From Phycisphaerae bacterium (GTDB lineage Bacteria; Planctomycetota; Phycisphaerae; Phycisphaerales; SM1A02): 38,792 bases of DNA. The position numbers and the translations under genes were made by a program. Each line of letters opens with the position of its first letter. Within the stretch, counting starts at the first letter, position 1. Shown piece after piece: positions 7,330 through 15,722 of the stretch. Location of the stretch: contig PKCS01000065.1 of NCBI GenBank assembly GCA_002862305.1, positions 1-38,792 of the forward strand, read 5' to 3'. A model generated the notes under the pieces. The model was not told where the DNA came from, searched no databases, and saw only the letters and a list, made by a program, of their open reading frames with translations.

Positions 7330-8742
7330 ATGAAGTCGCTGAACCACAACCACGAGGACCTCTTCGACCTGATGCACCTGCGACGGGGCGGCGCGCCCCG
7401 GGCGGCCCCCGGCGATCCCTCCGAGGCGGAGGGCGCCCAGACCGGGATCATGGAGGTCCTGCCCGCCGCCCTCATGGCCATCGTGAACTACCTGGTCTTC
7501 TCCCTGGCGCTGATGCTGCTCGCTCGATACGTCGTGGACCAGAAGCTCTTCGGGGTCTACAGCGCGGCGGTGGCCGCGATCACCGTGGCCGCCACCGCCG
7601 CCACCCTGGGCATGGAGAAGTACCTGCTGAAGATCGTGCCGAAGTACCGCGCGGAGCAGCGCATGCCGCTGGTCCGGGGCTTTCGCCGCTTCGCCCCGCT
7701 GGTGGTGGTGGTGGTGACCATCCTGGTGATGGGCGTGCTGCTGCTGGTCCACCGGCTGAGTCCCCCGTCCTCCGCGCTCTCCACCCCGACCTTCCTCCTC
7801 GCGATCTGGTTCCTCCCCGCGGTGGTCCTGGTCTGCTGGCTGGTGGAGGTGGTGACCACCGACGGCGCCTTCGTGGCCTCGATCGCGCTCTACCGGATCG
7901 TGCTGCCGATCCTGTTCCTGGGCGGGGTGCTGGGGCTGGGCTACCACTACGGAAGCCGGCACGTCACCGCGAGCCAGGGCGTGCTGGTCTGGTCCCTGAG
8001 CTGGACGGTGGTGCTGCTTCTGCTCTACGCGGTCTCGCGTGCGGTGCGGCCCCGCAACGAGGGGGCCGGCGACCGGAGCTTCAAGCGGATCCAGTGGCTG
8101 CGCCACTCGACCTCCTACCTGACCTTCAGCCTGCTGATGAGCCTGGTCACGAACCTCGGGGTGCTGGTCCTGGGGTTCATCCCCGACGCCAGGCAGGACA
8201 CCGCGATCTTCGCGGCCGCCGCCCAGCTCGCGGGCCTGATCGTGGTGATCTCCACCGCGACCTCACGCTGGTACGGGCCCCGGCTCTCCGCCTGCCTCGC
8301 CCTCGGGGACGCCGCGGGGCAGAGCGCGTTCCTGCGTTCTCGCCAGCTGATGATGGGGGCGTTCGCGCTCGGGTTCATGGCCTTCCTCTGGTTCGGGGGG
8401 GAATGGGCCCTGGGCCTCTTCGGGCCGAAGTATCGCGCGGGATGGACCGCCCTGGTCATCATGGGGGTCGGGTCCTCCTTCAACTGCCTGCACTCGCTCT
8501 CGCCGTTGTACCTGCTCTACGAGGGACGCGAGCGCGTGGTGCCGTTGATGCTGGGCGGCGCGGTGGTGCTGCTGCTGGGTTCGGCGATCCCCCTGGGCCT
8601 GCTGATGGGCACCACCGGGGTCGCGATCGCGTACTCCGGGACCCTGGTCCTGGTCTACGGGGTCTTCACGCTGTTCGCCCGGCGTGACCGCCGGCGAATG
8701 CTCGCGAAACAGGGCCGGGGCGACCAGTTCACCTGGCTGTGA
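7330..8742 (+). CDS. polysaccharide/oligosaccharide flippase (Wzx/MATE-like)
   Basis: 470 residues, with about 12 membrane helices after a soluble N-terminal stretch of ~45 residues. The first helices (LPAALMAIVNYLVFSLALMLLARY, then VYSAAVAAITVAATAATLGMEKYLLKIVPKY) follow the pattern of polysaccharide-biosynthesis flippases, in which the second helix ends with a small, charged 'xxKxxPxxR' turn. The likely role is to turn a lipid-linked sugar across the inner membrane, or a related export step. ATG 7330 was chosen; an ATG at 7189 in the same frame would add 47 low-complexity residues overlapping the divergent ATPase start. No glycosyltransferase is adjacent, so the substrate cannot be inferred. 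A weak -10-like TAGCGT lies at 7287-7292. Confidence 0.82.
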   Translation: MKSLNHNHEDLFDLMHLRRGGAPRAAPGDPSEAEGAQTGIMEVLPAALMAIVNYLVFSLALMLLARYVVDQKLFGVYSAAVAAITVAATAATLGMEKYLLKIVPKYRAEQRMPLVRGFRRFAPLVVVVVTILVMGVLLLVHRLSPPSSALSTPTFLLAIWFLPAVVLVCWLVEVVTTDGAFVASIALYRIVLPILFLGGVLGLGYHYGSRHVTASQGVLVWSLSWTVVLLLLYAVSRAVRPRNEGAGDRSFKRIQWLRHSTSYLTFSLLMSLVTNLGVLVLGFIPDARQDTAIFAAAAQLAGLIVVISTATSRWYGPRLSACLALGDAAGQSAFLRSRQLMMGAFALGFMAFLWFGGEWALGLFGPKYRAGWTALVIMGVGSSFNCLHSLSPLYLLYEGRERVVPLMLGGAVVLLLGSAIPLGLLMGTTGVAIAYSGTLVLVYGVFTLFARRDRRRMLAKQGRGDQFTWL

Positions 8743-8794
8743 CCGGTCCATCGCCATCGGTGACGCGAGCGGGGAACGGTCGTGCCCGGTTCGC

Positions 8795-10165
8795 TCAGGT
8801 GCTCAGGCCGTCGACCGCCCAGCCCTCGCGGTAGTCGGTCCTGACGAACTTGTCCGCCTCGGGGAAGTCGGGGAAGCTCATCTTCTTCGCGTCGTAGGCG
8901 AGCATCTGGTTCGGGAACCGCGAGGCCAGGGAGCCCAGGCAGAGGGTCTCGCACATGCGGCCCGCGAACCCGAAGCTCGACTGGGTCGGGTTGCCGTAGA
9001 ACGCGGCATCGACCCACTGGTGCCAGTGGTTCTGCTTGGGCACGTCGGGGAGCTTGAGGTCGTCGACGGGATCACCGTCCCGGAAGAGCAGGGGGGTGCC
9101 GGCCTCCGGCTGGATCAGGAGCGTCGCCTTGCTGCCGATCACCGCCACGGTGTTCTGCTTGAGCGAGTAGTCGGCGCGGATGTTCAGTTCCTGGGGCGTG
9201 GGCATCCGGCCGCCGTCGGTCCAGTAGAGCTTGACCGGCTTGTTGCCGCTCGCCTTCACGCCCTTGAACTCGATGACCACCCGTTCCTTGCTGGGGAACA
9301 TGTCCTCGGTGGCGTCGGTCGCCTCGCAGATCGCGGAGGTCGGGGTGTAGAGCTTGAACGCCTGGATGGGGGTGTCGCAGATGTGGCAGGCCATGTCGCC
9401 GAGGGCGCCGCAGCCGAAGGCGCGGATCCCGCGCCACTTGAACGGTGCGTAGGCGTCCGCCTTGTAGGGGCGCATCGGCGCCACGCCGACCCAGCCGTCC
9501 CAGTCGAGGTAGTCGGGGACCGGACTGCTGCCCGCGGGACGGTCCTGGCCCTGCGGCCACCAGCCCGCCGGGCGATCGCTCCATCCATGGATCGCCTGCA
9601 GCTCGCCGATCGCGCCGGCCTTCAGCATCGCCAGCGCCTGGAGCTTGCCGTCCCGGGAGGCGTTCTGGGTCCCCATCTGGGTGGCGACGATCGGCTTGCG
9701 GCTCGCCACCTCCCGCAGTCGACGCGACTCGTAGATCGTGTGGGTCAGGGGCTTCTGGCAGTAGACGCTCTTGTTGGCCATCAGCGCGGTCATCGCGATC
9801 GGCGCGTGCATGTGGTCCGGGGTCGAGATGGTCACGGCATCGAAGGAGTTGCCGTGCTTGTCGAAGAGCTCGCGCCAGTCCCGGAACGGCTCCGCATCGG
9901 GGAAGAGTTCCTCCGCACGGCCCAGGTTGTTGCTGTCCACGTCGCACAGGCCCGCGATCTCGACCGCGGGGTGGGAGGCCACCTGCCGGAGGTCGGTCCA
10001 GCCCATGCCGCCCACGCCGATCGCGGCGACCCGGAGGATCTCCGCCCGGCCCCCTCGTCCGGTGTAGGGCTTCCAGGCCATGCCGGCGAGCGGGCCCACG
10101 GCCGCGGCGCCCAGGGAGGTCCGAAGGAAGGTACGTCGATTCACGGGGCGCTTGGAGTGCTTCAC
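8795..10165 (-). CDS. Tat-exported GFO/IDH/MocA-family oxidoreductase
   Basis: 456 residues. The N-terminus is a twin-arginine signal, VNRRTFLRTSLGAAAVGPLA, with Arg10-Arg11. After it come a Rossmann NAD(P) motif GVGGMG (50-55), CDVDSN (the acidic end of strand 2), the family Lys motif as CQKPLTHT (usual EKP, here QKP), and GDMACHICDTP with the conserved histidine. These fit exported glucose-fructose-oxidoreductase-like dehydrogenases, several of which oxidise the C3 hydroxyl of sugars. Start: GTG 10165 overlaps the DUF1080 stop (GTGA), with AGGA about 8 bases upstream; a second in-frame GTG at 10144 (VNRR) is less likely. Third gene of an MFS-DUF1080-GFO/IDH operon, which points to glycoside 3-oxidation or 3-keto-sugar handling; the substrate is unknown. 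Confidence 0.9.
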   Translation of the reverse strand: MKHSKRPVNRRTFLRTSLGAAAVGPLAGMAWKPYTGRGGRAEILRVAAIGVGGMGWTDLRQVASHPAVEIAGLCDVDSNNLGRAEELFPDAEPFRDWRELFDKHGNSFDAVTISTPDHMHAPIAMTALMANKSVYCQKPLTHTIYESRRLREVASRKPIVATQMGTQNASRDGKLQALAMLKAGAIGELQAIHGWSDRPAGWWPQGQDRPAGSSPVPDYLDWDGWVGVAPMRPYKADAYAPFKWRGIRAFGCGALGDMACHICDTPIQAFKLYTPTSAICEATDATEDMFPSKERVVIEFKGVKASGNKPVKLYWTDGGRMPTPQELNIRADYSLKQNTVAVIGSKATLLIQPEAGTPLLFRDGDPVDDLKLPDVPKQNHWHQWVDAAFYGNPTQSSFGFAGRMCETLCLGSLASRFPNQMLAYDAKKMSFPDFPEADKFVRTDYREGWAVDGLST

Positions 10166-11355
10166 GGGGTGGTCCTGTCTGAAAGGGGGCGGTCTGTTGG
10201 AGCGAGTTCGAGGAGGCGGATGTTCCGGAAGGACACGGGGTCCCCGTGGCCGCAGAACCCGACGTGGCCGGTGCGCCTGCGGAGTCCGGGGTGCTCCCGC
10301 CCTGATAGCGTACCCGCCTCGACCGCCAAGTCGAGGTCCACGTCCAGAATGGTCGCCCCATTGAGGATGACCTGGACGTTTCGCCCCGCCACGCGGATCG
10401 TCTGGCGGTTCCACTGGCCGGTGGGCCGGTGGAACCCACGCCTGGCGGGGGCCACCCCGTAGATCGACCCGTGGGTCTGCCAGGGCTTGATGGTGAGGTA
10501 CCCGGGGTGGATGGTGTCCAGCACCTGGGCCTCCAGTCCCGCGTAGGCGGGGTCGCCCTCCAGGGGAGCGCGAAGCGCGATGCCGTTGTTGCCCCCCGGG
10601 GGCAGCCGGAACTCGAGGTGCAGGACGAAGTCCTCGTACTGGTCCTCCGTGAAGAGGTTCGACCCGAAGGTCGCGCCCGGGTTGCAGTGGATCGCGCCGT
10701 CGCGAACCACGAAGGCCTCCTGTTCACCGCCTCGCGAGCCGATCCACCCCTCGAGGGTGCGGCCGTCGAAGAGCGTCCGGACCCCGGCCCCGTCCGGCAC
10801 CACCTCCGCGAGGACGAGGTTGTCGAGGTGGAGCGCGTCGGTCCCCGACCCGGCGTGGCGGACGTGGAACTCCACCCCGTCCAGCAGGGAGGGACCGGCG
10901 TCCCCGGGGATCGTGAAGCGCGCGTGGTCCCGGCGCCACCGACCCTCGGGGGGATCGGTCCCGGTCGCGGGCCGTTCCCAGAGGATGCGCCGGTCGCGAA
11001 CCGACCTCACGGCCAGGTCGACCGCGGGGCGGGTCCCCGGCGCGGGGGTGCCGCAGGCCCAGGAGCATTCGTAGGTCCCGCCCGGCCGCAGCCGGATCGG
11101 TCCCCCGGTCCCCCGGAGCGGGAGCCGGACCGATCGGCCGGGTTCCACCACCACCACCCGCTCGTCGCGGAGTTCCCGTTCGCGGGCGAGTTCGACCAGG
11201 GCCCCGGGCTCCGCGGCACCGCCCTCGGGGAGGGGGACCGTGGTCTCCGTGACCGCCGCGCCCCACCCGTCGAGGGGGATCGGGACCAGGTGCTCCGCCA
11301 CCGGGGGGGACTGGAGGGCGAGGACGCAGCAGGCGAGGTCGATCAGCACGGGCAT
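10162..11355 (-). CDS. DUF1080 (3-keto-disaccharide hydrolase-like) protein
   Basis: 397 residues. The C-terminal half is a DUF1080 jelly-roll: RTLFDGRTLEGWIG, FVVRDGAIHC, LHLEFRLPPGGNNGIALRAP, YAGLEAQVLD, WQTHGSIYGVAPA, WNRQTIRVAGRNVQVILNG and VGFCGHGDPVSFRNIRLLEL appear in the usual order. The N-terminal ~190 residues look like a separate beta-sandwich (ending AGSGTDALHLDNLVLAEV), possibly carbohydrate-binding. The family includes hydrolases and lyases acting on 3-keto-glycosides. A short hydrophobic N-terminus (MPVLIDLACCVLALQ) may be a signal peptide but lacks a basic n-region. It starts 3 bases after the MFS stop and overlaps the GFO/IDH start by 4 bases. The arrangement fits an oxidise-then-cleave sugar pathway. 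Confidence 0.87.
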   Translation of the reverse strand: MPVLIDLACCVLALQSPPVAEHLVPIPLDGWGAAVTETTVPLPEGGAAEPGALVELARERELRDERVVVVEPGRSVRLPLRGTGGPIRLRPGGTYECSWACGTPAPGTRPAVDLAVRSVRDRRILWERPATGTDPPEGRWRRDHARFTIPGDAGPSLLDGVEFHVRHAGSGTDALHLDNLVLAEVVPDGAGVRTLFDGRTLEGWIGSRGGEQEAFVVRDGAIHCNPGATFGSNLFTEDQYEDFVLHLEFRLPPGGNNGIALRAPLEGDPAYAGLEAQVLDTIHPGYLTIKPWQTHGSIYGVAPARRGFHRPTGQWNRQTIRVAGRNVQVILNGATILDVDLDLAVEAGTLSGREHPGLRRRTGHVGFCGHGDPVSFRNIRLLELAPTDRPLSDRTTP

Positions 11356-11358
11356 CGG

Positions 11359-12708
11359 CTAACTGTCCCCAGACGGGGGGGGATCGTCAAGCACCGCGAG
11401 CCCGGACTCCGGTGACGGGCTGCAGAACGGCAGCACCGGGAGCACCAGCACCTGGACCGCGGCGGCCAGCAGGAACACCTGCCAGTAGTCGAGCCCCCAG
11501 CCCTCGATCGTCCCCGCGAGCATCGTCCCCCCCGAGTAGCTGAGGTTCAGCATCGCCATGTAGGCGGTGAACTGGGTCGCGGCCACGATCTTCCAGCTCA
11601 CCGACATGAAGATCGCGAAGAGCGAGACGGTCAGGGTCCCCTGGACCAGCTCGGTGACGATGAGGTAGGCACCGGCGAAGGTCCGGTCCTCCAGCCACGC
11701 GAGGGGGCAGGCCCCCGGCACGCAGAAGAGCGCGGTGTAGGCGCACGCGGCGATCGTCGCCAGCCGCCGCGGGCCGATGGTGTCGGCGACGAAGCCGCCG
11801 GCCACGGACCCCAGCAGGGCGGCGCCGATCCCCCAGGTCCCGGTGAGGGTGGTGTACTCGACCTGCTCCCAGCCCAGCTGGTCCATGAAGAGCACCAGGC
11901 CCACCGGGTAGGTCATCCCGTTGGGCAGCCAGACCAGCAGCGCGAGCACCACCGCCAGCAGGGTGTTCCGGTGCCCGAAGGACCGGAAGAGCCGGAGGAA
12001 GAGGTTCAGGAAGGACTGGTTCGCCGAGCGTTCGCCGACCTCCCCCGGCGCCTCGACCAACCGCCCGCTGGCGCGGTCCCCCAGCGGCAGGATCCGTTCC
12101 CCCGGGCGTTCGCGCACCGAGAGCGGGACCAGCATGATCGCGCCCAGCAGGCCGCACATCGCGAGGACCGCGACCTCGAATCCCTGGGTGCCGAGCAGCC
12201 ATCCGAGCCCCGCTCCCCCGATGGAGGTCCCGAGGTACTTCGATCCGTACATCAGTCCGTTGGCGCGCCCGCGTTCCCGGGGGGCCAGCAGGTCCACCGC
12301 GAGGGCGTCGACCGAGACGTCCTGCAGTCCGCTGAAGAGGTTGTGGACGAAGACGATGGCGGCGATCGACCCCACCTGGGCCGCGGGGTCGTCGACCCCC
12401 AGCAGGCAGAGCGCGCTGAGGATCATCAGCGACTGCGCGAAGAGGATCCACGGCCGCCGGCGGCCGTACCGCCGGATCTGGTACCGATCCACCACCGGGC
12501 CCCACGCCCACTTGAACGACCAGGGCAGGACCGAGGCGGTGGCGAGGGTCGCGATGCCCTCCACGTCCACCCCCTGGGTGACGAACCAGACGCCGAGGGC
12601 GATGGTGACGAACCCGTGGGGGATCCCCTGCGCGAGGTACAGCACGCAGAGGACGATGATCCTGAGCAGCGGGTTGCCGGTGAGGGTGGTGTCGGTGGTG
12701 GTTCGCAT
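11359..12708 (-). CDS. MFS transporter (AmpG/sugar-type)
   Basis: 449 residues with about 12 helices. The loop after helices 2-3 carries the MFS signature as WGPVVDRYQIRRYGRRRPWI, matching the D-R-x-x-R-R-G-R-R-R-P pattern of AmpG-like and glycoside/cation-type MFS carriers, and FSGLQDVSVDALAVDLL is a typical AmpG-subfamily helix 4. The start ATG 12708 is favoured by topology (MRTTTDTTLTGNPLLR, then helix 1); the frame continues to 12822, but that extension is Pro/Arg-rich and crosses the opposite promoter. First gene of the operon with DUF1080 and GFO/IDH, so it probably imports a glycoside or cleavage product. The ligand cannot be read from sequence. Confidence 0.87.
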   Translation of the reverse strand: MRTTTDTTLTGNPLLRIIVLCVLYLAQGIPHGFVTIALGVWFVTQGVDVEGIATLATASVLPWSFKWAWGPVVDRYQIRRYGRRRPWILFAQSLMILSALCLLGVDDPAAQVGSIAAIVFVHNLFSGLQDVSVDALAVDLLAPRERGRANGLMYGSKYLGTSIGGAGLGWLLGTQGFEVAVLAMCGLLGAIMLVPLSVRERPGERILPLGDRASGRLVEAPGEVGERSANQSFLNLFLRLFRSFGHRNTLLAVVLALLVWLPNGMTYPVGLVLFMDQLGWEQVEYTTLTGTWGIGAALLGSVAGGFVADTIGPRRLATIAACAYTALFCVPGACPLAWLEDRTFAGAYLIVTELVQGTLTVSLFAIFMSVSWKIVAATQFTAYMAMLNLSYSGGTMLAGTIEGWGLDYWQVFLLAAAVQVLVLPVLPFCSPSPESGLAVLDDPPPSGDS

Positions 12709-12782
12709 CTCGATCCCGGGGTGCGGCCCCAGCCTACCCGGTCCCCGCGATCCCGGTGCCTGCCGGGGGATGGGTGAGCCGA

Positions 12783-12788
12783 TACACT
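12783..12788 (+). promoter_or_regulatory. candidate -10 element TACACT
   Basis: GATACACTGG lies 24 bases before the ATG of the 313-residue protein gene. It matches a -10 box at 4 of 6 positions and recurs before other plus-strand genes in this window. The -35 region (about CTGCCG) is weak. Confidence 0.4.
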
Positions 12789-12812
12789 GGACCCCTCGAA
12801 CGGAGCGACTCC

Positions 12813-13754
12813 ATGCTTTCACTGCAGGCCCTGATGGACGGGATCATCGACTACGCCGGGCTCTTCCCCCCGGCCCGGCTCGAGATGCAGCCGACCATGC
12901 GGAACTACCGAACCTACCGCGACGGGGACCACCACTGGATGCTCGGTCGCCTGGTGGTCCCGGTCGCCCGGTTCGAGGAGTTCGAGTCCCACGCCGGGTC
13001 GCTGCTTCCGGAGTCCCGGGACCCGGTGAGCGACGACTGCTGGGTGATCAGCGCCCTGACCGCCCCGGTCGGCGACGAGGGCTTCCGCCGCGACCTCGAG
13101 GCGATCGAGTCCTTCAACGAGCGCCACCTCGAGCGGGGCAGCCGCGCGGTCGCGGTGGACACCATCGAGGTCCGGGCCGACGACGCCGCGGAGATCGACC
13201 ACGCGCTGGACGTGATCCCCGAGTTCATCTTCCCCTACTTCGAGCTCGACCATCGCTCGGACGTCCGGGGACCGATCGCGGCGATCGCCGGGATGGACGC
13301 GGGCGCGAAGATCCGCTCCGGCGGCATCACCCCCGACCTGCATCCCACCCCCGCGGAGTTCGCGCGCTTCATCACCGCCTGCGGCGACGCCGAGATCCCC
13401 TTCAAGGCGACCGCGGGACTGCACCACCCCCTCCGCCACCACGCCGAGGCGGTGGGCTGCGACCAGTACGGGTTCCTCAACGTCTTCGTGGCGGCCTGCC
13501 TCGCCTGGTGGGAGTCGGACCTCGAACCGGACTTCATCCAGCGGGTGCTGGAGGCGCGCACCCTCGAGCCGTTCACCTTCGAGCCGGACCGGCTCGGGTT
13601 CGAGGGCCACCTGCTCACCTGCGAGCACGTGGAGCAGGCCCGGGAGCGGTTCTGCCACGCCTACGGATCATGCAGCTTCCTCGAGCCCCTCGAGGACCTC
13701 GTCGAGCTCGGTCTCCTCTCCGCATCACCAACCACCCCCCGGGAGGTCTCATGA
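12813..13754 (+). CDS. conserved protein of unknown function coupled to fumarylacetoacetase
   Basis: 313 residues, no signal or membrane segment; family not recognised by name. Eye-catching stretches are IIDYAGLFPPARLEM near the N-terminus, FIFPYFELD, AKIRSGGITPDLHPTP (165-180) and IPFKATAGLHHPLRHH (195-210), then YGFLNVFVAACLAWW. Alternating beta-like and amphipathic stretches with Lys/Arg and His at strand ends (K166, K198, H204, H205) suggest a TIM-barrel-like enzyme binding an anionic substrate; this is inference. Its stop overlaps the fumarylacetoacetase start (ATGA, 13751-13754), so the two are made together. No maleylacetoacetate isomerase is seen here, so one possibility is a role in that step or in a side reaction. 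ATG 12813 was chosen; no upstream in-frame start is better. Confidence 0.8.
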   Translation: MLSLQALMDGIIDYAGLFPPARLEMQPTMRNYRTYRDGDHHWMLGRLVVPVARFEEFESHAGSLLPESRDPVSDDCWVISALTAPVGDEGFRRDLEAIESFNERHLERGSRAVAVDTIEVRADDAAEIDHALDVIPEFIFPYFELDHRSDVRGPIAAIAGMDAGAKIRSGGITPDLHPTPAEFARFITACGDAEIPFKATAGLHHPLRHHAEAVGCDQYGFLNVFVAACLAWWESDLEPDFIQRVLEARTLEPFTFEPDRLGFEGHLLTCEHVEQARERFCHAYGSCSFLEPLEDLVELGLLSASPTTPREVS

Positions 13755-15076
13755 ACACCACCAACGATCCCGCACGACGCAGCTGGGTCGAGTCCGCCAA
13801 CGACCCCGGCACCGACTTCCCGATCCAGAACCTCCCCTTCGGGCTCTTCACCCGCGGGGAGGGGGACACCCCCCGCATCGGGGTCGCGATCGGCGACCAG
13901 GTCCTCGACTGCCACGAGCTCGTGGCCCGGGGGCTGCTGGGCTCGGACGCCCCCGCCCGGGTCCGCGACGCCCTCGGCGCCCCCCGGCTCAACGACTTCC
14001 TCGCGCTCGGTCGGGACCACTGGCACGAGGTCCGCGTCGAGCTCTCCGCGATCCTCCACGAGGACACGCCCGGGCTCCGGGACGACGCGGGGGCCCGCGC
14101 CGCCTGCCTGGTGCCCAGGGAACTCGCCACCATGCACCTGCCCATGGAGGTGGGGGACTACACCGACTTCTACGCCTCCCTGCACCACGCGACCAACATC
14201 GGCTCGATGTTCCGACCCGACAACCCGCTGCTGCCCAACTGGAAGAACCTGCCGGTCGGCTACCACGGTCGCGCCTCGAGCCTGGTGGTGAGCGGCGCCC
14301 CGATCACGCGTCCCATGGGGCAGACGGTCCCCGCGGACGGGGCCGATCCGGTCTTCGGCCCGGTGAAGCTGCTCGACTACGAGCTGGAGGTGGCCTTCGT
14401 GGTGGGGCCCGGCAACGAGCTGGGCCGCCGCATCCCGATCGAGGAGGCGCGCACCCACCTCTTCGGCGTGATGCTCATGAACGACTGGTCCGCGCGGGAC
14501 GTCCAGAAGTGGGAGTACCAGCCGCTGGGTCCCTTCAACGCCAAGAACTTCGCGACCACCCTCAGTCCGTGGGTGGTGCCGCTGGAGGCCCTGGAGCCCT
14601 TCATGATCCCCGGCCCGCGGCGCGCCGACGACGACCCCGCGAACCTCGACTACCTGACCTGGGCGGACGACTTCGGGGTGGACCTCACCCTGACGGTCGA
14701 GATCAGCTCCGCGCGCATGCGGGAGACCGGCACCGCCCCGACCCTGGTGAGTACCGGCAACTATTCCGACATGTACTGGACGATGTCCCAGATGCTCGCG
14801 CACCACACCTCCACCGGCTGTCCCATGAACCCCGGCGACGTCTTCGCCTCCGGCACCGTCTCCGGGGTGGAGGAGTCCACCCGGGGCTGCCTGCTGGAAC
14901 GCACCTGGCGCGGGCAGAACCCGATCACCCTCGCCGACGGCACCGAACGCAAGTTCCTCCAGGACGGGGACGAGGTGCTGATCAGCGGGTGCTGCGAACG
15001 GGAGGGTGCCCGACGGATCGGCTTCGGTCCCTGCAACGGCGTGGTCCTGCCCGTGCACGAGACGGTGCCCGCCTGA
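13751..15076 (+). CDS. fahA: fumarylacetoacetase
   Basis: 441 residues, close to the usual ~420-440. It splits fumarylacetoacetate into fumarate and acetoacetate, the last step of tyrosine/homogentisate catabolism, in the cytoplasm. Catalytic and metal residues known from mammalian FAH are all found: D139 and the general base H146 in DYTDFYASLHHATNIG, E211 and E213 in DYELEVAFVVGPGNE, D245 and R249 in NDWSARD, and K265 in GPFNAKNF. The N-terminal SH3-like domain and the C-terminal FAH domain are both complete. GGGAGG sits about 6 bases before the ATG, inside the end of the upstream gene, and the start overlaps that gene's stop. It runs convergent to the homogentisate dioxygenase operon, with a bidirectional hairpin between them. 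Confidence 0.96.
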   Translation: MNTTNDPARRSWVESANDPGTDFPIQNLPFGLFTRGEGDTPRIGVAIGDQVLDCHELVARGLLGSDAPARVRDALGAPRLNDFLALGRDHWHEVRVELSAILHEDTPGLRDDAGARAACLVPRELATMHLPMEVGDYTDFYASLHHATNIGSMFRPDNPLLPNWKNLPVGYHGRASSLVVSGAPITRPMGQTVPADGADPVFGPVKLLDYELEVAFVVGPGNELGRRIPIEEARTHLFGVMLMNDWSARDVQKWEYQPLGPFNAKNFATTLSPWVVPLEALEPFMIPGPRRADDDPANLDYLTWADDFGVDLTLTVEISSARMRETGTAPTLVSTGNYSDMYWTMSQMLAHHTSTGCPMNPGDVFASGTVSGVEESTRGCLLERTWRGQNPITLADGTERKFLQDGDEVLISGCCEREGARRIGFGPCNGVVLPVHETVPA

Positions 15077-15088
15077 GTCGGGCCGACC

Positions 15089-15108
15089 CCGGGCCTCAGC
15101 GGGCCCGG
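15089..15108. terminator. hairpin between convergent fahA and DUF192 genes
   Basis: CCGGGCC-TCAGCG-GGCCCGG is a perfect 7-bp stem. The loop contains the DUF192 stop codon (15096-15098). It lies 13 bases after the fahA stop. There is no U-tract; it probably serves both directions as a GC-rich terminator or 3'-end stabiliser. Confidence 0.5.
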
Positions 15109-15722
15109 TCGATCATCGCCTGCCGGTCGAACACCACCTCGTCGCCCAGTCGCAGCCGGTACCGGTCGATGGTGCCCGGGCCGAACTCCATCGCGAACTG
15201 GACGAGGTGGACGCTCGGGTAGCGGGGCAGCCGCGATTCGTAGTCCGCCCGCGACTCGTCCCCGCGACGCGGGGGTTCCGCCACCATTCGGTGCATCGAC
15301 CGGATCCGGCCACGATCGTCGAGGTAGACGATGTCCAGGTCGGTGAGGCAGTCGTTCATCCAGAACCCCAGTCGCCGGGGTTCCGGGTAGACGAAGAGCA
15401 TCCCGGTGCCGGGCGGGACCCCGCGTCGTCCGGAGAGCCCGCGCCCGCGGGCGCCGGGGTCGTCGGCGACCTCGAAGACCACCGGCACGCCCGCGACCTC
15501 CATCCTGGTCCGGGGGAGTCCGGAGCCCGGGTGCGGGACGAGCGGAGGTTCATCGGGGGTGGCCTGGATCGGGGTGGGGGCGGTGCTCGCGATCGGGGGT
15601 GCGGGCGCGGGCACCTCGGTCGGTCCGGGTGCGCCGGGGCCTGCGCAGCCGAGGAGTCCCGGCGCGAGGCCGAGGCCGAGGCAGCGCAGCCAGCCGGGGC
15701 GCGGGCCGGGCCGTCGGCTCAA
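15096..15722 (-). CDS. DUF192 lipoprotein
   Basis: 208 residues. The N-terminus is a lipoprotein signal (RRPGPRP, hydrophobic LGLGLAPGLLGC with a good lipobox LLGC), followed by a Pro/Ala-rich spacer to about residue 65. The DUF192 domain then follows: MEVAGVPVVFEVADDP, GRGLSGRRGVPPGTGMLFVY, LGFWMNDCLTDLDIVYLD and IDRYRLRLGDEVVFD. DUF192 proteins are small beta-rich envelope proteins of unknown function. The start codon is TTG at 15722, overlapping the homogentisate dioxygenase stop (TTGA), with no clear ribosome site, so expression depends on coupling. Its link to tyrosine degradation is by position only. Confidence 0.83.
   Translation of the reverse strand: MSRRPGPRPGWLRCLGLGLAPGLLGCAGPGAPGPTEVPAPAPPIASTAPTPIQATPDEPPLVPHPGSGLPRTRMEVAGVPVVFEVADDPGARGRGLSGRRGVPPGTGMLFVYPEPRRLGFWMNDCLTDLDIVYLDDRGRIRSMHRMVAEPPRRGDESRADYESRLPRYPSVHLVQFAMEFGPGTIDRYRLRLGDEVVFDRQAMIDRAR

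Noticed and set aside
8743-8794. Terminator between the flippase and GFO/IDH genes
   Set aside because: Only short imperfect pairings (ACCG/CGGT, GAGCG/CGCTC) are present; not enough to call.
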